The notes under the pieces: model-generated
The model's input: the letters and a program-made list of their open reading frames with translations, nothing else
What the model was told of the DNA's origin: nothing
Databases searched by the model: none
Position numbers and translations under genes: made by a program
DNA from: Chordicoccus furentiruminis
Lineage (GTDB): Bacteria > Bacillota > Clostridia > Lachnospirales > Lachnospiraceae
Direction of reading: 5' to 3'
Assembly: GCF_019355395.1 (NCBI RefSeq)
Contig: NZ_CP048829.1
Location: forward strand, 682,001 to 746,000
DNA: 64,000 nt
Shown here: positions 18,967 through 27,383 of the stretch, in pieces
Layout: each line of letters opens with the position of its first letter
Position numbering within the stretch: position 1 is the stretch's first letter

Positions 18967-19004
18967 AGTCTCAAATGATACCCGTAATGACAGCCTCCGT
19001 CCTG

Positions 19005-19937
19005 TCAGGAGGCGCTTCCGGCTATACCCGCCTCGTGGACGATCTCCGCCACCGCGTCGGCCTTGTTCAGCGTGTACAGATGAATCCCGCTGATGTCAAG
19101 CGACCGGCAGGCATCGATCTGTTCGATGGTATAAGCCATCCCCTCCTCACGGAAGGCGGCCTTCTTGGCCGCGACGGTTTCCTCCGGTTCGGTCGGCGCA
19201 AAGGGATTCGGAAAAATCCAGTGCCGGGAGATGATGGAACTCAGCTTCCGCTCCATCACGCAGCCGTTGCGGCTCAGCGCCATATTGATGGTCGCCGCCT
19301 CGTCCAGCACCGGCATGATGCCGACGTCTACCGGCATCGTGACGCCCGCTTCCCGGATCGCGTCCAGCCAGCGGCGGAACTGCTCCATATCCCAGCAGAG
19401 CTGCGTCATAATGTAGTCCGCTCCGAGATCCTGCTTCTGACGGAGAAACGCGATGTCCGTCTCCAGCGACCGGCACTCGATATGTCCCTCCGGCGAGCCC
19501 GCGACCGCGATGGTGAACCGGTCCCCGAACCGCTCCCGGATGAACCGGACCAGCTCTGTGGCGTAATGAAAGTCGCCGCGCGTCCCGTCCCACCCTGCCG
19601 GCAGGTCGCCGCGCAGCGCCAGCACATGGTCCACGCCGTGGTCGAGATAGGTCTGAAGCTGCCGCTCGACGGATTCCTTTGTGTTCCCGATGCAGGTCAG
19701 ATGCGTGACCGGCAGCGTCCGGCAGTCCTTCCGGATCTTGGAGACAACCTCCAGATTCTTGCCGACCCGGGTTCCGCTGGAGCCGTAGGTGCAGGAGATG
19801 TAGTCCGGCCGGAGCTGATAGAGCCGGTCGAGCACGCCGCCTTCCCGGACCAGCCGTTCCATTCCCCTGTCGGTCTTGGGCGGAAACACCTCGAAGGAAA
19901 AGACCATCCGTCTGGCAAAAAGATCGGTCAGTTTCAT
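19005..19937 (-). CDS. metF: Methylenetetrahydrofolate reductase
   Basis: The 310-residue TIM-barrel flavoprotein has FSFEVFPPKTDRGMERL at the N terminus, THLTCIGNTKESVERQL, LALRGDLP and GADYIMTQLCWD, all MetF landmarks. It makes methyl-THF, the donor used by AcsE. Acetogens usually pair MetF with the zinc protein MetV and sometimes RnfC2; neither is adjacent, so the electron-transfer partner must lie elsewhere or be different. It is the last gene of the unit His-rich protein, CooT, 75-residue protein, metF. Confidence 0.95.
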   Translation of the reverse strand: MKLTDLFARRMVFSFEVFPPKTDRGMERLVREGGVLDRLYQLRPDYISCTYGSSGTRVGKNLEVVSKIRKDCRTLPVTHLTCIGNTKESVERQLQTYLDHGVDHVLALRGDLPAGWDGTRGDFHYATELVRFIRERFGDRFTIAVAGSPEGHIECRSLETDIAFLRQKQDLGADYIMTQLCWDMEQFRRWLDAIREAGVTMPVDVGIMPVLDEAATINMALSRNGCVMERKLSSIISRHWIFPNPFAPTEPEETVAAKKAAFREEGMAYTIEQIDACRSLDISGIHLYTLNKADAVAEIVHEAGIAGSAS

Positions 19938-19967
19938 CGTACCCCTTCCCTCTGACCGCAGGGCGGA

Positions 19968-20195
19968 TCAGAGCTCCGAGAAGACGAACAGATGCGAAAG
20001 TCCGTCCGCCTCCGCGTGAAGCGCGAGGCTTCCGTCCGCCCTCCGGTCCTCGTCAATCCGGACCTCCTTGCCCGGAAATTTTCCTCTCACATAGGAAGCC
20101 GGGTCATCGCACTCGATTTCCTCGAAGGAGACGTCCCGCATCTGGTTGCGGCTGCAGCTGTTGTGGATCTCCCAGATCACCTCATACCGCTTCAT
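19968..20195 (-). CDS. Small acidic protein of unknown function between cooT-like gene and metF
   Basis: The 75-residue protein (MKRYEVIWEIHNSCSRNQMR) starts after GAGGAAG. It overlaps the end of the CooT-like gene by 14 bases, so it is translationally coupled to it, and precedes metF by 30 bases. It is acidic, soluble and without transmembrane segments. A Cys near the N terminus (NSCSRN) and a C-terminal HAEADGLSHLF could bind metal, but no named family is recognised. Its position in the nickel/one-carbon cluster suggests an accessory role. Confidence 0.6.
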   Translation of the reverse strand: MKRYEVIWEIHNSCSRNQMRDVSFEEIECDDPASYVRGKFPGKEVRIDEDRRADGSLALHAEADGLSHLFVFSEL

Positions 20196-20382
20196 CGGCT
20201 TCCTCGACGAGCGCGTACCCGTCCACGAGATTGGCCTGCCTGAGGATTCCGGGAATCGTCATCTTCCGCCCCATCAGATCGGTGAGAACCACCTCCTGCG
20301 GATGGCACTCGATTGTCATGACATTCTTCATCAGAATATTTTCCGGTTCCTGCGTTTCTTTATAGACAGTGGAAAGACACAT
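20182..20382 (-). CDS. cooT: CooT-family nickel-binding protein
   Basis: The 66-residue protein begins MCLSTVYK and contains VMTIECHPQEVVLTDLMGRK. This matches the CooT family (also filed as RNA_bind_2), small dimers that bind nickel through the conserved Cys2 at the N terminus, which is present here. In Rhodospirillum CooT supports nickel insertion into CO dehydrogenase. It lies between the His-rich gene and the 75-residue gene, near cooS, cooC and acsB. The start follows AAGGAGGAGG. Confidence 0.8.
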   Translation of the reverse strand: MCLSTVYKETQEPENILMKNVMTIECHPQEVVLTDLMGRKMTIPGILRQANLVDGYALVEEADEAV

Positions 20383-20394
20383 CGTTCCTCCTCC

Positions 20395-20679
20395 TTATGC
20401 CTCGAGGTGTCTGAGTGCGTCTTCGAGGATCGCGTTTCCTTTGCCGAACTCACTGACCGCCTGCTGAATTTCCTCATAGACCGCCGCGTTCCCGCCGCGG
20501 ATCTTCTCCGCGAGCTCCGCCGTCTCCTTCAGATGAGACGCGTTGTGCCCGACCATGTACCGGAGCATCGCGATCATCTCCTCCTTCGGCGTGACATCGC
20601 CTTCCGGCCCGTGATGATGCTCGTGCTCATGCCCATGCGCCGCGTGATCGTGCTCATGGGGATATCCCAAATCATGCAT
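20395..20679 (-). CDS. His-rich small protein, probable nickel/cobalt-binding accessory factor
   Basis: The 94-residue protein has a His-rich N terminus (HEHDHAAHGHEHEHHHG, residues 9-25) followed by a helical domain with HNASHLKETAELAEKI. His-rich tails of this type are found in nickel storage or chaperone proteins such as CooJ. The helical part resembles small proteins I know from acetogen clusters. It opens the unit that continues with the CooT-like protein and metF. Nickel supply to CODH or ACS is the most reasonable role, but cobalt or zinc binding cannot be excluded. Confidence 0.65.
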   Translation of the reverse strand: MHDLGYPHEHDHAAHGHEHEHHHGPEGDVTPKEEMIAMLRYMVGHNASHLKETAELAEKIRGGNAAVYEEIQQAVSEFGKGNAILEDALRHLEA

Positions 20680-20742
20680 AAATCAAAACCTCCCGAACAG
20701 GACTATTCTACTACTTATGACGCAATGACTCAAGTCGGAAAA

Positions 20743-20778
20743 GGGCAGAAATCAATAGCGCGCCACTGATTTCTGCCC
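20743..20778 (-). terminator. Terminator of cooS-cooC-acsB copy 2 unit
   Basis: A 12-base stem (GGGCAGAAATCA with its complement) and a 12-base loop are followed on the minus strand by TTTT. They lie 40 bases after the acsB copy 2 stop. Confidence 0.75.
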
Positions 20779-20818
20779 AGTCAAAACACTCATTCCGCCG
20801 GATGTCACGGGGATCCGG

Positions 20819-22957
20819 TTACATCATCGGCTCCATCCCGAGCGCCGGGTGTCCCTTCTCCGTCAGGAATTCAACCAGCTTCTCCGGATCATCCTCGGTC
20901 ACAGTCTCATCCGCGATCATATCTGTGAAATTCTCGATTCCGTAAAGATCCTTCGCGGTCTCGTTCAGCTTGTCGGCCACCTGATCCTTGAGGTCCTTCG
21001 GCATCCAGACAATCCGCCCGATGCCGCCCTCGGCCTTCATGAACTTCTTGGACGGGATGAAATGCTTCCCGTGGCCCATAAAGCCCGGCGTCTGCACACC
21101 GCCGCCCGTCATGGACGCCATCTCCGAGAAGGTCATGCCCAGCGGAGTCGAACCGGTATGCTCACGGTTGACGATGACGACGCCGTTGGAGAACGGCTCG
21201 ATGCCGCAGATGCATTCGAAGCAGCCGCAGGAAGTCATCGGGTCCTTCATAATCGAGTACAGCGCCACGTTGTCCAGCGCGCCCTGAGAATATTTGCGGA
21301 CGGCCTCGTTGACCTCTTCCCAGCGTCCCTCGTTCTCGTCGATCACATGCTCCTTCGGGACTTCCTGGCAAGGTCCGGCCGGATCCAGTTCGTGGCTGGC
21401 CTTCGCGTCAAGCCAGGAAACCGCACCGCACAGTCCGAGGCGCTCCGGCGTCACGATGCAGACATGGCTCGGGGAGAACGCCTGGCACATGATGCAGGTG
21501 TAGAATTTGTCAACCGTCTCGTCCGTCATCGAGGAGAGACGCTCGTCTCTTCTGTCGAAGGTGGGAACCGCGATCTCCTCGCGGATCCGCTTCGCCTCGG
21601 CCGGGTCCGTCACGATCGTGACCGCCACCTTGTCGATGACCTTGTCGTAATCACTCTTCAGCTTCGCGTAGATGACCTCCGCCAGGTCCCTGAGGCGGAA
21701 GCCCGCGCTGTAGGTCTCCTTGTTGATCCGGATCCGGATCAGGTCGCGCTGTCCGGTATGCATGACGCCGGAAATGCAGTTCACATAGCTGTGGAACTTC
21801 CGCTCGAAGACGGACTCGAAATCGGACTGCATGTTCTTTCCGGCGACGTCCGCGATGATCGCGAAATCCACCTTGCTGCCGGCCTCGAACTTGTCGATGT
21901 CGTCGCCGATCAGCGTGAACTTGTGATCCTCGACCTCGCTCATCTCACGGCCGCGCACCAGCTCAAGGCCGGTTTTTCTGGATCCGTCGAACTCGATCTG
22001 CATATCGCCGCGGCGGACGATCTCGCCCTCGAACGCGGTGGAGTACGGAACCGGAATATCGACCTTCGTGATCTTGATCTTGATGTCGCGCGCCTCCAGT
22101 GACGTGGCGTTGAAGTCGTCCACGTTCTCCTGGATGATGAGGCTCTTCGGGATGCGGAACATCTGGTTCGTCTCGTTCGTGATCACCGGGAAGCCGAGCT
22201 TGATCGCGCCGGCCGCCGCGGCGACTTCCACGTCGTCCACCGGAGCGAAGGCGTTGACGAACGCCTTGATGCGGTCCATCGTGTAGCGGCACATGCCCTC
22301 CGCATCGCCCGGCGTCTGGTTGCCGAAGATAATCGCCGCGCGAAGTGCCACGCTGATGACATGAGCCACGGCGGAGACGTCATGGCCGAGCGCCACGCAG
22401 CGGACATTGGCGCCCAGCTTGACGCCCTGCTCCACGCACTGGTCGATGCAGCCGCCCACCAGCGTGACGAAGATGCCTTCCGACTGGTACTCCTGCACCA
22501 GCTTCGCGCACTGCTCCGCCGTAGGCGCCGCGCCGAGGATCACCGCGATGCCGGGAATGTCGCCCGTCACGAGCGGGACGCCGAGCTCACGGATCTGGGC
22601 GTCCGTGAAATGCCCCTGCACCGGAGCCTGATAGGGTGACTCCTCGGAAACGGTGTACTTCACCGCCTCGATCATCTCAGCCGCGAGAGCTGTTCCGACG
22701 CCGGACGTGAAAATGTCCTTCGTCCGCTTCTCTCTCGTCATCAGGCTCTTCACCGTGCCCTCCAGCGCTTCCTTCATTTCGCCCAGCGTGCTGACCTTGA
22801 CACCGGTCACCGCATAGTAGCAGGGAAGGCTGTAAGCCGTATCCAGTTTGATCGCCGCATCCGCGCCGGCCTTCGCGATCGCGTCATCGATCACGCCCTG
22901 CGCCGCTGCATACACCCCGTCGCTGCCGGCAAATACGCGCTCAAATAATGTACTCAT
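20819..22957 (-). CDS. acsB: Acetyl-CoA synthase (A-cluster subunit), copy 2
   Basis: This 712-residue acetyl-CoA synthase has a full A-cluster ligand set: C488, C491, C500 and C510 (CIMCQAFSPSHVC and GLCGAVSW) and C577-G-C579, with gating F494. It starts on an ATGA overlap with cooC and follows cooS-cooC, so it is made together with CO dehydrogenase and the nickel ATPase. This suggests it is the partner in the bifunctional CODH/ACS complex. Copy 1 (13247-15376) differs throughout, most in residues 60-120 and 260-300. Both copies keep all catalytic residues. Confidence 0.95.
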   Translation of the reverse strand: MSTLFERVFAGSDGVYAAAQGVIDDAIAKAGADAAIKLDTAYSLPCYYAVTGVKVSTLGEMKEALEGTVKSLMTREKRTKDIFTSGVGTALAAEMIEAVKYTVSEESPYQAPVQGHFTDAQIRELGVPLVTGDIPGIAVILGAAPTAEQCAKLVQEYQSEGIFVTLVGGCIDQCVEQGVKLGANVRCVALGHDVSAVAHVISVALRAAIIFGNQTPGDAEGMCRYTMDRIKAFVNAFAPVDDVEVAAAAGAIKLGFPVITNETNQMFRIPKSLIIQENVDDFNATSLEARDIKIKITKVDIPVPYSTAFEGEIVRRGDMQIEFDGSRKTGLELVRGREMSEVEDHKFTLIGDDIDKFEAGSKVDFAIIADVAGKNMQSDFESVFERKFHSYVNCISGVMHTGQRDLIRIRINKETYSAGFRLRDLAEVIYAKLKSDYDKVIDKVAVTIVTDPAEAKRIREEIAVPTFDRRDERLSSMTDETVDKFYTCIMCQAFSPSHVCIVTPERLGLCGAVSWLDAKASHELDPAGPCQEVPKEHVIDENEGRWEEVNEAVRKYSQGALDNVALYSIMKDPMTSCGCFECICGIEPFSNGVVIVNREHTGSTPLGMTFSEMASMTGGGVQTPGFMGHGKHFIPSKKFMKAEGGIGRIVWMPKDLKDQVADKLNETAKDLYGIENFTDMIADETVTEDDPEKLVEFLTEKGHPALGMEPMM

Positions 22958-23733
22958 ATATTTTCTTTCTCCTTCGCATCCATAATGGCCTTGATGAGTC
23001 TGACTTCCTCAACCGTGTGCCTGCTGTAATCGTACGGAGACGCCTCGTTCCGGTCCGCGTCGATCACGTCCGGGTCGTAATGGATCAGGCCGAGCAGATG
23101 CTCAGCCGGGATGTGGGATCGGATGAACGCTTCATCCTTCTCATCCCTCACCTTGTTGGCGACCACATTCACGTTCCGGATCCCGAGGTCCGCCGCCAGC
23201 CGCTTCACGTTGCCGTAGGTCTGGACACTCCGGGCGCCCGGCTCGACGACGACGATGAACTGATCCATCATACCCGCCGTTCCGCGGCCCAGGTGCTCAA
23301 GGCCCGCCTCCATATCCATCACCACCACGTCGTCCTTCCGGAAGACGAGGGACTCCATGATCGCCTTCAGCATCACGTGCTCAGGGCAGACGCAGCCGCT
23401 GCCGCCGGTCTCCACCGTGCCCATGACGAGAAGCTTCACACCGTTGATATCTCTGGAATACTTGTCCGGGATGTCGCTGACCTGCGGATTCATCTTGAAG
23501 AAACGGTTGAGCCGGTTGGCTCCTGTCCTCTCCTCCACCAGATCCCGCATCTTGGAGATCGGAACGATGGAGGAGACCTCCTCCTCCGTCAGTCCCAGCG
23601 CCAGTCCCAGGTTGGAATCCGGGTCGACGTCAGCCGCCAGCACGCTTCGTCCCTCGTCCGCGTACAGTCTCGCGAGGATCGCCGCGAAGGTCGTCTTTCC
23701 GACGCCGCCCTTTCCTGTCACTGCAACTTTCAT
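22954..23733 (-). CDS. cooC: CooC-type nickel-inserting ATPase
   Basis: The 259-residue MinD/SIMIBI ATPase has a deviant P-loop GKGGVGKT at residues 7-14 and the metal-binding C114-V-C116 in GSGCVCPEH, the CxC that binds nickel at the CooC dimer interface. VVVMDMEAGLEHLGRGTAG is the family's Walker B/switch region. It matures the C-cluster of CO dehydrogenase, or the A-cluster when of the AcsF type. It sits between cooS and acsB copy 2 and overlaps the latter by four bases. Confidence 0.93.
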   Translation of the reverse strand: MKVAVTGKGGVGKTTFAAILARLYADEGRSVLAADVDPDSNLGLALGLTEEEVSSIVPISKMRDLVEERTGANRLNRFFKMNPQVSDIPDKYSRDINGVKLLVMGTVETGGSGCVCPEHVMLKAIMESLVFRKDDVVVMDMEAGLEHLGRGTAGMMDQFIVVVEPGARSVQTYGNVKRLAADLGIRNVNVVANKVRDEKDEAFIRSHIPAEHLLGLIHYDPDVIDADRNEASPYDYSRHTVEEVRLIKAIMDAKEKENI

Positions 23734-23849
23734 ATAAAATCAGTTCCTTCTCAATCTCTTCGCTCACGGAAGAAGCGCCCGCGCCGCACCGGCGCAGGCC
23801 GTCCGGTCGGAAGAGACGCGCTGCGTCTCCCGTCCGGGGCGCGCCGGGA

Positions 23850-25739
23850 TCAAATTCCCAGCGCCGCTCTCTTCTCCTCGATCCGGGCGATCATCGCGTC
23901 GCCCAGCTTGTCGATATCCTTCTCCACGGTGTAGTTCGCTTCCAGCCACTTCTTTGTGCCGGACTCACCGCAGAGCAGCTCTGTCATCTCGGAGGAGCCG
24001 CCCACCTGCGGGTCCACGCCGAGGAAGGTATCGATGCCGGTCGCCACGACGTAGTTCCCGATGGAGACCGCCTTCTCGCTCATCCACTCCGGCGCACAGC
24101 CGACCAGCGGGAGCTGGGAGATGTTGAGACCGGAATCCTTCGCCAGATCGGACGCCAGCACCATCATACGGGAGATGTCGACGCAGGAGCCCATATGCAG
24201 GATCGGCGGGATGTCAGCCAGCTCGCAGACGCGCTTCAGGCCTTCTCCGCAGAACTGCTTCGCCTCCTTGTCCATCAGCCCGACGCGGGCCGCCGCCTGG
24301 GCGGAACATCCGGAAACGATCACGATGATGTCGTTGGCGATCAGCTTCTTCATCAGCTCCACATGGCCGTGGTCCGGGCGGACCTTCGGGTTGTTGCAGC
24401 CGACCATTGCCACCGCGCCGCGGATGACGCCGGAGGTGATGCAGTCCAGCAGCGGCTTCGTGGTGCCGGTCACGTCCACATGGGAGTTGGTGACGCCGTC
24501 CAGCACCTTGACGATGGCCTCGGTGGAGTAGCCCACGGTCGCCTTCGACTTCAGCTGCGGGATATTGACCAGTTCCGGTTTGCGGTTCTTATAGTTCTCG
24601 CAGGCCATGCGGATGATGGCCTTGGCGTTCTCGGTTGCATTTTCCGGAGAGAAGTGGATGAATTCGCTGTCCGGCATTCTCGCGATCTCCGAAGTCGTGA
24701 CGAACTTCGTGTGGAAGCACTTCGACAGCGGTCCGAGAGCCGGGAAAATGCACTGCACATCCACCACGATCACCTCGCAGGCTCCGGTGAGGACCACATT
24801 TTCCTGCTGCAGGAAATTGCCGGCCATCGGAATGCCCTGACGCATCGCGACCTCGTTGGAGGTGCAGCAGACGCCGCAGATGTTGATGCCCTTCGCGCCG
24901 TTCGCCTTGGCGAGCGCGGCCATCTCCGGATCCTTCGCGTAGAAGACGATCATCTCGGAGAGGGACGGATCATGGCCGTGCACCACGATGTTGACCATAT
25001 CCTTCTCCATCACGCCGAGGTTCGCGGTGGTATCCACCGGCTTCGGTGTCCCGAAGAGGACGTCCGAGAACTCCGTGCCGCACATCGAGCCGCCCCAGCC
25101 GTCGGAAAGACCGCATCTCATCGACTGCTTCACCAGCGCCTCCGGCAGCGAGGAACATCCCATATGCGTCATATGCAGCGCCGTCGCGACCTCGCGGTCG
25201 ATGGCTCTCGGCTCCACCTCAGCGTCATGCCAGAGCTTCTGCGTATGCTCGGGCGCGCGGCTCAGCCACCGCTGGACGCCGAACGGCTTGCCGTACTCGA
25301 GCAGCGCCAGCTCCGCGACCTCATGCGCCAGATCGTAGATATCCTTGCCTTCCGTCTCGACGCCCCACTCCTTCGCGATCCGGATCAGCTTGTCCGGGTC
25401 CTTGACCGTGTACGGGCCTTCCTTCTTCGCCTGATAAAGCGTGTGGCAGATGGAACGGCCGTGATCGGAATGGGTCGCGCTGCCGCCCGCCGTGAAATTC
25501 AGGAAGTTCCGGCCGACGATGCCGTGCACGTCGCAGCCGCAGATGCCCCGCGGCGCCTTCGGCGTGATCCGGCAGGGTCCCATTGAGCAGAATTTGCAGC
25601 AGATGCCCTTCTCCCCGAAGCCGCAGTGGGGTGTCTGATTCTTCACCCGCTGCTGCCAGGAATCCGCGCCGACTTTCCTTCCGGTCTCCAGAAGCTGTTC
25701 AGTAGCGGCATCCATTGTCTCAAAGCTGATTAACTCCAT
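23850..25739 (-). CDS. cooS: Ni-Fe carbon monoxide dehydrogenase catalytic subunit
   Basis: The 629-residue protein interconverts CO2 and CO for acetyl-CoA synthesis. Cluster ligands visible at the N terminus are C39 and C47 for the D-cluster and C48, C51, C56 and C69 for the B-cluster. The C-cluster residues follow in HGHDPSLSE, GVCCTSN, DVQCIFP, VGCNNPK, SGCSAQA and MGSCVDI. It heads the cooS-cooC-acsB unit from its own promoter; the symbol acsA is also used. A 116-base gap to cooC may hold a processing or attenuation hairpin. Confidence 0.96.
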   Translation of the reverse strand: MELISFETMDAATEQLLETGRKVGADSWQQRVKNQTPHCGFGEKGICCKFCSMGPCRITPKAPRGICGCDVHGIVGRNFLNFTAGGSATHSDHGRSICHTLYQAKKEGPYTVKDPDKLIRIAKEWGVETEGKDIYDLAHEVAELALLEYGKPFGVQRWLSRAPEHTQKLWHDAEVEPRAIDREVATALHMTHMGCSSLPEALVKQSMRCGLSDGWGGSMCGTEFSDVLFGTPKPVDTTANLGVMEKDMVNIVVHGHDPSLSEMIVFYAKDPEMAALAKANGAKGINICGVCCTSNEVAMRQGIPMAGNFLQQENVVLTGACEVIVVDVQCIFPALGPLSKCFHTKFVTTSEIARMPDSEFIHFSPENATENAKAIIRMACENYKNRKPELVNIPQLKSKATVGYSTEAIVKVLDGVTNSHVDVTGTTKPLLDCITSGVIRGAVAMVGCNNPKVRPDHGHVELMKKLIANDIIVIVSGCSAQAAARVGLMDKEAKQFCGEGLKRVCELADIPPILHMGSCVDISRMMVLASDLAKDSGLNISQLPLVGCAPEWMSEKAVSIGNYVVATGIDTFLGVDPQVGGSSEMTELLCGESGTKKWLEANYTVEKDIDKLGDAMIARIEEKRAALGI

Positions 25740-25897
25740 AGCATCCTCCTGTTGATCTATGATAACTGAATCCCTGAGCCGGCGTGGCCGGCCGCATCAG
25801 TCGTCTCGCACCCCGCGCCGTACGGGGCCGGACCGCTGTGCTGAGCTTGATTCACGCGCAGACCATCCCCCCTGGGAGGATCAGCGTACGTAATGTC

Positions 25898-25926
25898 AGT
25901 GTACCACCGATTGGATGAAAGCACAA
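25898..25926 (-). promoter_or_regulatory. Promoter of cooS
   Basis: On the minus strand TTGTGC, 17 bases, TACACT is followed by a leader of about 150 bases with GC-rich hairpins before the cooS ATG. The leader matches no riboswitch I know. Confidence 0.55.
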
Positions 25927-25968
25927 AAAAATATCGATATTACATCAGCGATTTCGTGAAAAAATACA

Positions 25969-26664
25969 TCATCCGAAAAAATCCGCGTGCCGGATCATCT
26001 GCCCCGGCTCCGCGACCACGAACTGACCGTCCCAGCGGCCGGAAACCAGCTTCTCGAGCATGCGGTTGCTTCCCTCCGCATACCCCAGTCCGGCGCCGAT
26101 GCGGTCTGCATTCTCCTGGGCCAGCTCCACATAGCGCTCGTCGTAGCAGTCGGTGAGTCCCGTGTCGATGATGTCCATCCAGTGGTAGTTCCCGAACCAG
26201 TACCGGAACAGCGTATCTCGGTCCATCCCCTCGTACTCCGGTCCCAGCGTTCCCGGATCACGGAGGAGTCTGAGCGCCGAAAACTGCTCCGGGTCCGGCT
26301 CGTAGAGATAAAGATGGCCCGGCTCCTTGAGATTCGGCTCCGTCTCGTCTCCCTTGTGAAGCAGGATGGAAATGCAGTCATCGGCCCTCGGGACCACGAT
26401 GCGCCGTTCAAAGACCGCATGATCCCACGCGCCCCCGCAGAAGCCCATCCCCACAAGCACGGTCCGGAACCGCGCCGGAAGCGCCCGGATCACGTCCCCG
26501 ACCGTCCGCTTCATCCGCTCCGGCTCCGCGTGCAGATTCCGGTCAACGACATGAACCTGAAAGTGCGTTCCTCCCTTCTTCTGCGCCGCCCGGACAAAAT
26601 ACTCCAGCGAGCTGCAGGTCACGACGCAGGTATCCGACTCATCTCCGATAGGCATCCGGGTCAT
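25969..26664 (-). CDS. DUF1638-type protein
   Basis: The 231-residue protein shows DUF1638 features: an early CSSLEYF, VDRNLHAEPERMKRTVGDVI, a central LVGMGFCGGAWDH, VPRADDCISILLH, and aromatic repeats later (RYWFGNYHWMDII). DUF1638 proteins occur beside corrinoid methyltransferase genes. The conserved Cys and His suggest metal or corrinoid handling, but no activity is established. It overlaps the end of the BFD-like gene by 26 bases and is the last gene of the acsV unit. Confidence 0.7.
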   Translation of the reverse strand: MTRMPIGDESDTCVVTCSSLEYFVRAAQKKGGTHFQVHVVDRNLHAEPERMKRTVGDVIRALPARFRTVLVGMGFCGGAWDHAVFERRIVVPRADDCISILLHKGDETEPNLKEPGHLYLYEPDPEQFSALRLLRDPGTLGPEYEGMDRDTLFRYWFGNYHWMDIIDTGLTDCYDERYVELAQENADRIGAGLGYAEGSNRMLEKLVSGRWDGQFVVAEPGQMIRHADFFG

Positions 26665-26839
26665 CCCTCACATCCTGTATAAGAAATTCGATCGGCACGC
26701 GGCACCGGTCGCAGCCCCTGCCCGCGCCGGTGGCCTCCGCCACATCCACAAAGTTCATCGCGCCTCCGAGCACCGCGTCGATCACCTCTCCCCGGGTGAT
26801 ATGTCCGCACTCGCAGATCACGGCGTCACGATCCTCCAT
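26639..26839 (-). CDS. BFD-like [2Fe-2S] protein
   Basis: The 66-residue protein starts at the ATG at 26839 (MEDRDAVICECGHITRGEVI). CEC near the N terminus and CDRC near residue 45 match the CxC...CxxC ligands of bacterioferritin-associated ferredoxin-like domains. Such domains carry electrons or deliver iron-sulfur clusters. In this operon it could reduce AcsV or another corrinoid activator; that is inference. It is translationally coupled to the DUF1638 gene. An in-frame extension up to 27151 is open but has no family support. Confidence 0.7.
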   Translation of the reverse strand: MEDRDAVICECGHITRGEVIDAVLGGAMNFVDVAEATGAGRGCDRCRVPIEFLIQDVRDDPDAYRR

Positions 26840-27024
26840 TTCCTTCCGTCCTCTCCATCCTTCATTCGCCCGGACCGCTCCGGCCCGATATCCGCTCCTA
26901 CGCCCGGAATCAATCCGGCTCTCCCTGCTCCGTATCCCTTCTTTCCGGCAGCCGTCCCGTCTTACGCGGCGTTCTTTCATGCCGGCTGGCTGAAGCAGCG
27001 GAAAGACATCTTCCCCTGACACAG

Positions 27025-27059
27025 CGGCGTCCCGCCTGCCGGATGCAGGCGGGACGCCG
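27025..27059 (-). terminator. Hairpin after zinc-ribbon gene
   Basis: The 15-base stem CGGCGTCCCGCCTGC with its complement and a five-base loop lies in the 239-base gap between the zinc-ribbon gene and the BFD gene. There is no clear T-run, so it may be a processing or partial-termination hairpin. Nothing else is evident in the gap. Confidence 0.5.
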
Positions 27060-27078
27060 TCACGGCCCTCGCGCAAGC

Positions 27079-27282
27079 TCAGGCCTTCTTCTTTTCCATC
27101 TTGTTCATGCCGGGATCGATCTGCTCCTCCGCCTTGAAGACGTAGCCGCACTCGCAGGTCACGTCCTCGATGATCCTTCCCTTCTTCGTGAACACCTCGA
27201 CCTCACGGCCGCACTTCGGGCAGACGCGATCCTCCGGGATCGGCGTCATCGTCTGGGCTTCGCATCCATCCAGTACACTCAT
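27079..27282 (-). CDS. Small zinc-ribbon protein
   Basis: The 67-residue protein carries two CxxC/CxC knuckles (CPKCG and CECG) separated by about 20 residues, the pattern of a zinc ribbon or rubredoxin-like fold. It ends in a Lys-rich tail. It follows AAAGGAGG and lies between acsV and the BFD-like gene. The function is unknown; a role in metal delivery or regulation within the corrinoid activation unit is possible. Confidence 0.65.
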   Translation of the reverse strand: MSVLDGCEAQTMTPIPEDRVCPKCGREVEVFTKKGRIIEDVTCECGYVFKAEEQIDPGMNKMEKKKA

Positions 27283-27307
27283 GTTTTCTGCCTCCTTTTT
27301 ATATTGG

Positions 27308-27339
27308 CGCGCCGGACCGGACCCGTCCGGTCCGGTGCG
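27308..27339 (-). terminator. Hairpin after acsV
   Basis: A 14-base stem with one G-T pair (CGCGCCGGACCGGA pairing to TCCGGTCCGGTGCG) lies between acsV and the zinc-ribbon gene. A second smaller hairpin lies near 27354-27376. No T-run follows, so read-through is likely. Confidence 0.45.
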
Positions 27340-27383
27340 TTATGCACGTTGCTCTCCGGGGCGGCTTCCGCCCCGTTCTCCTC

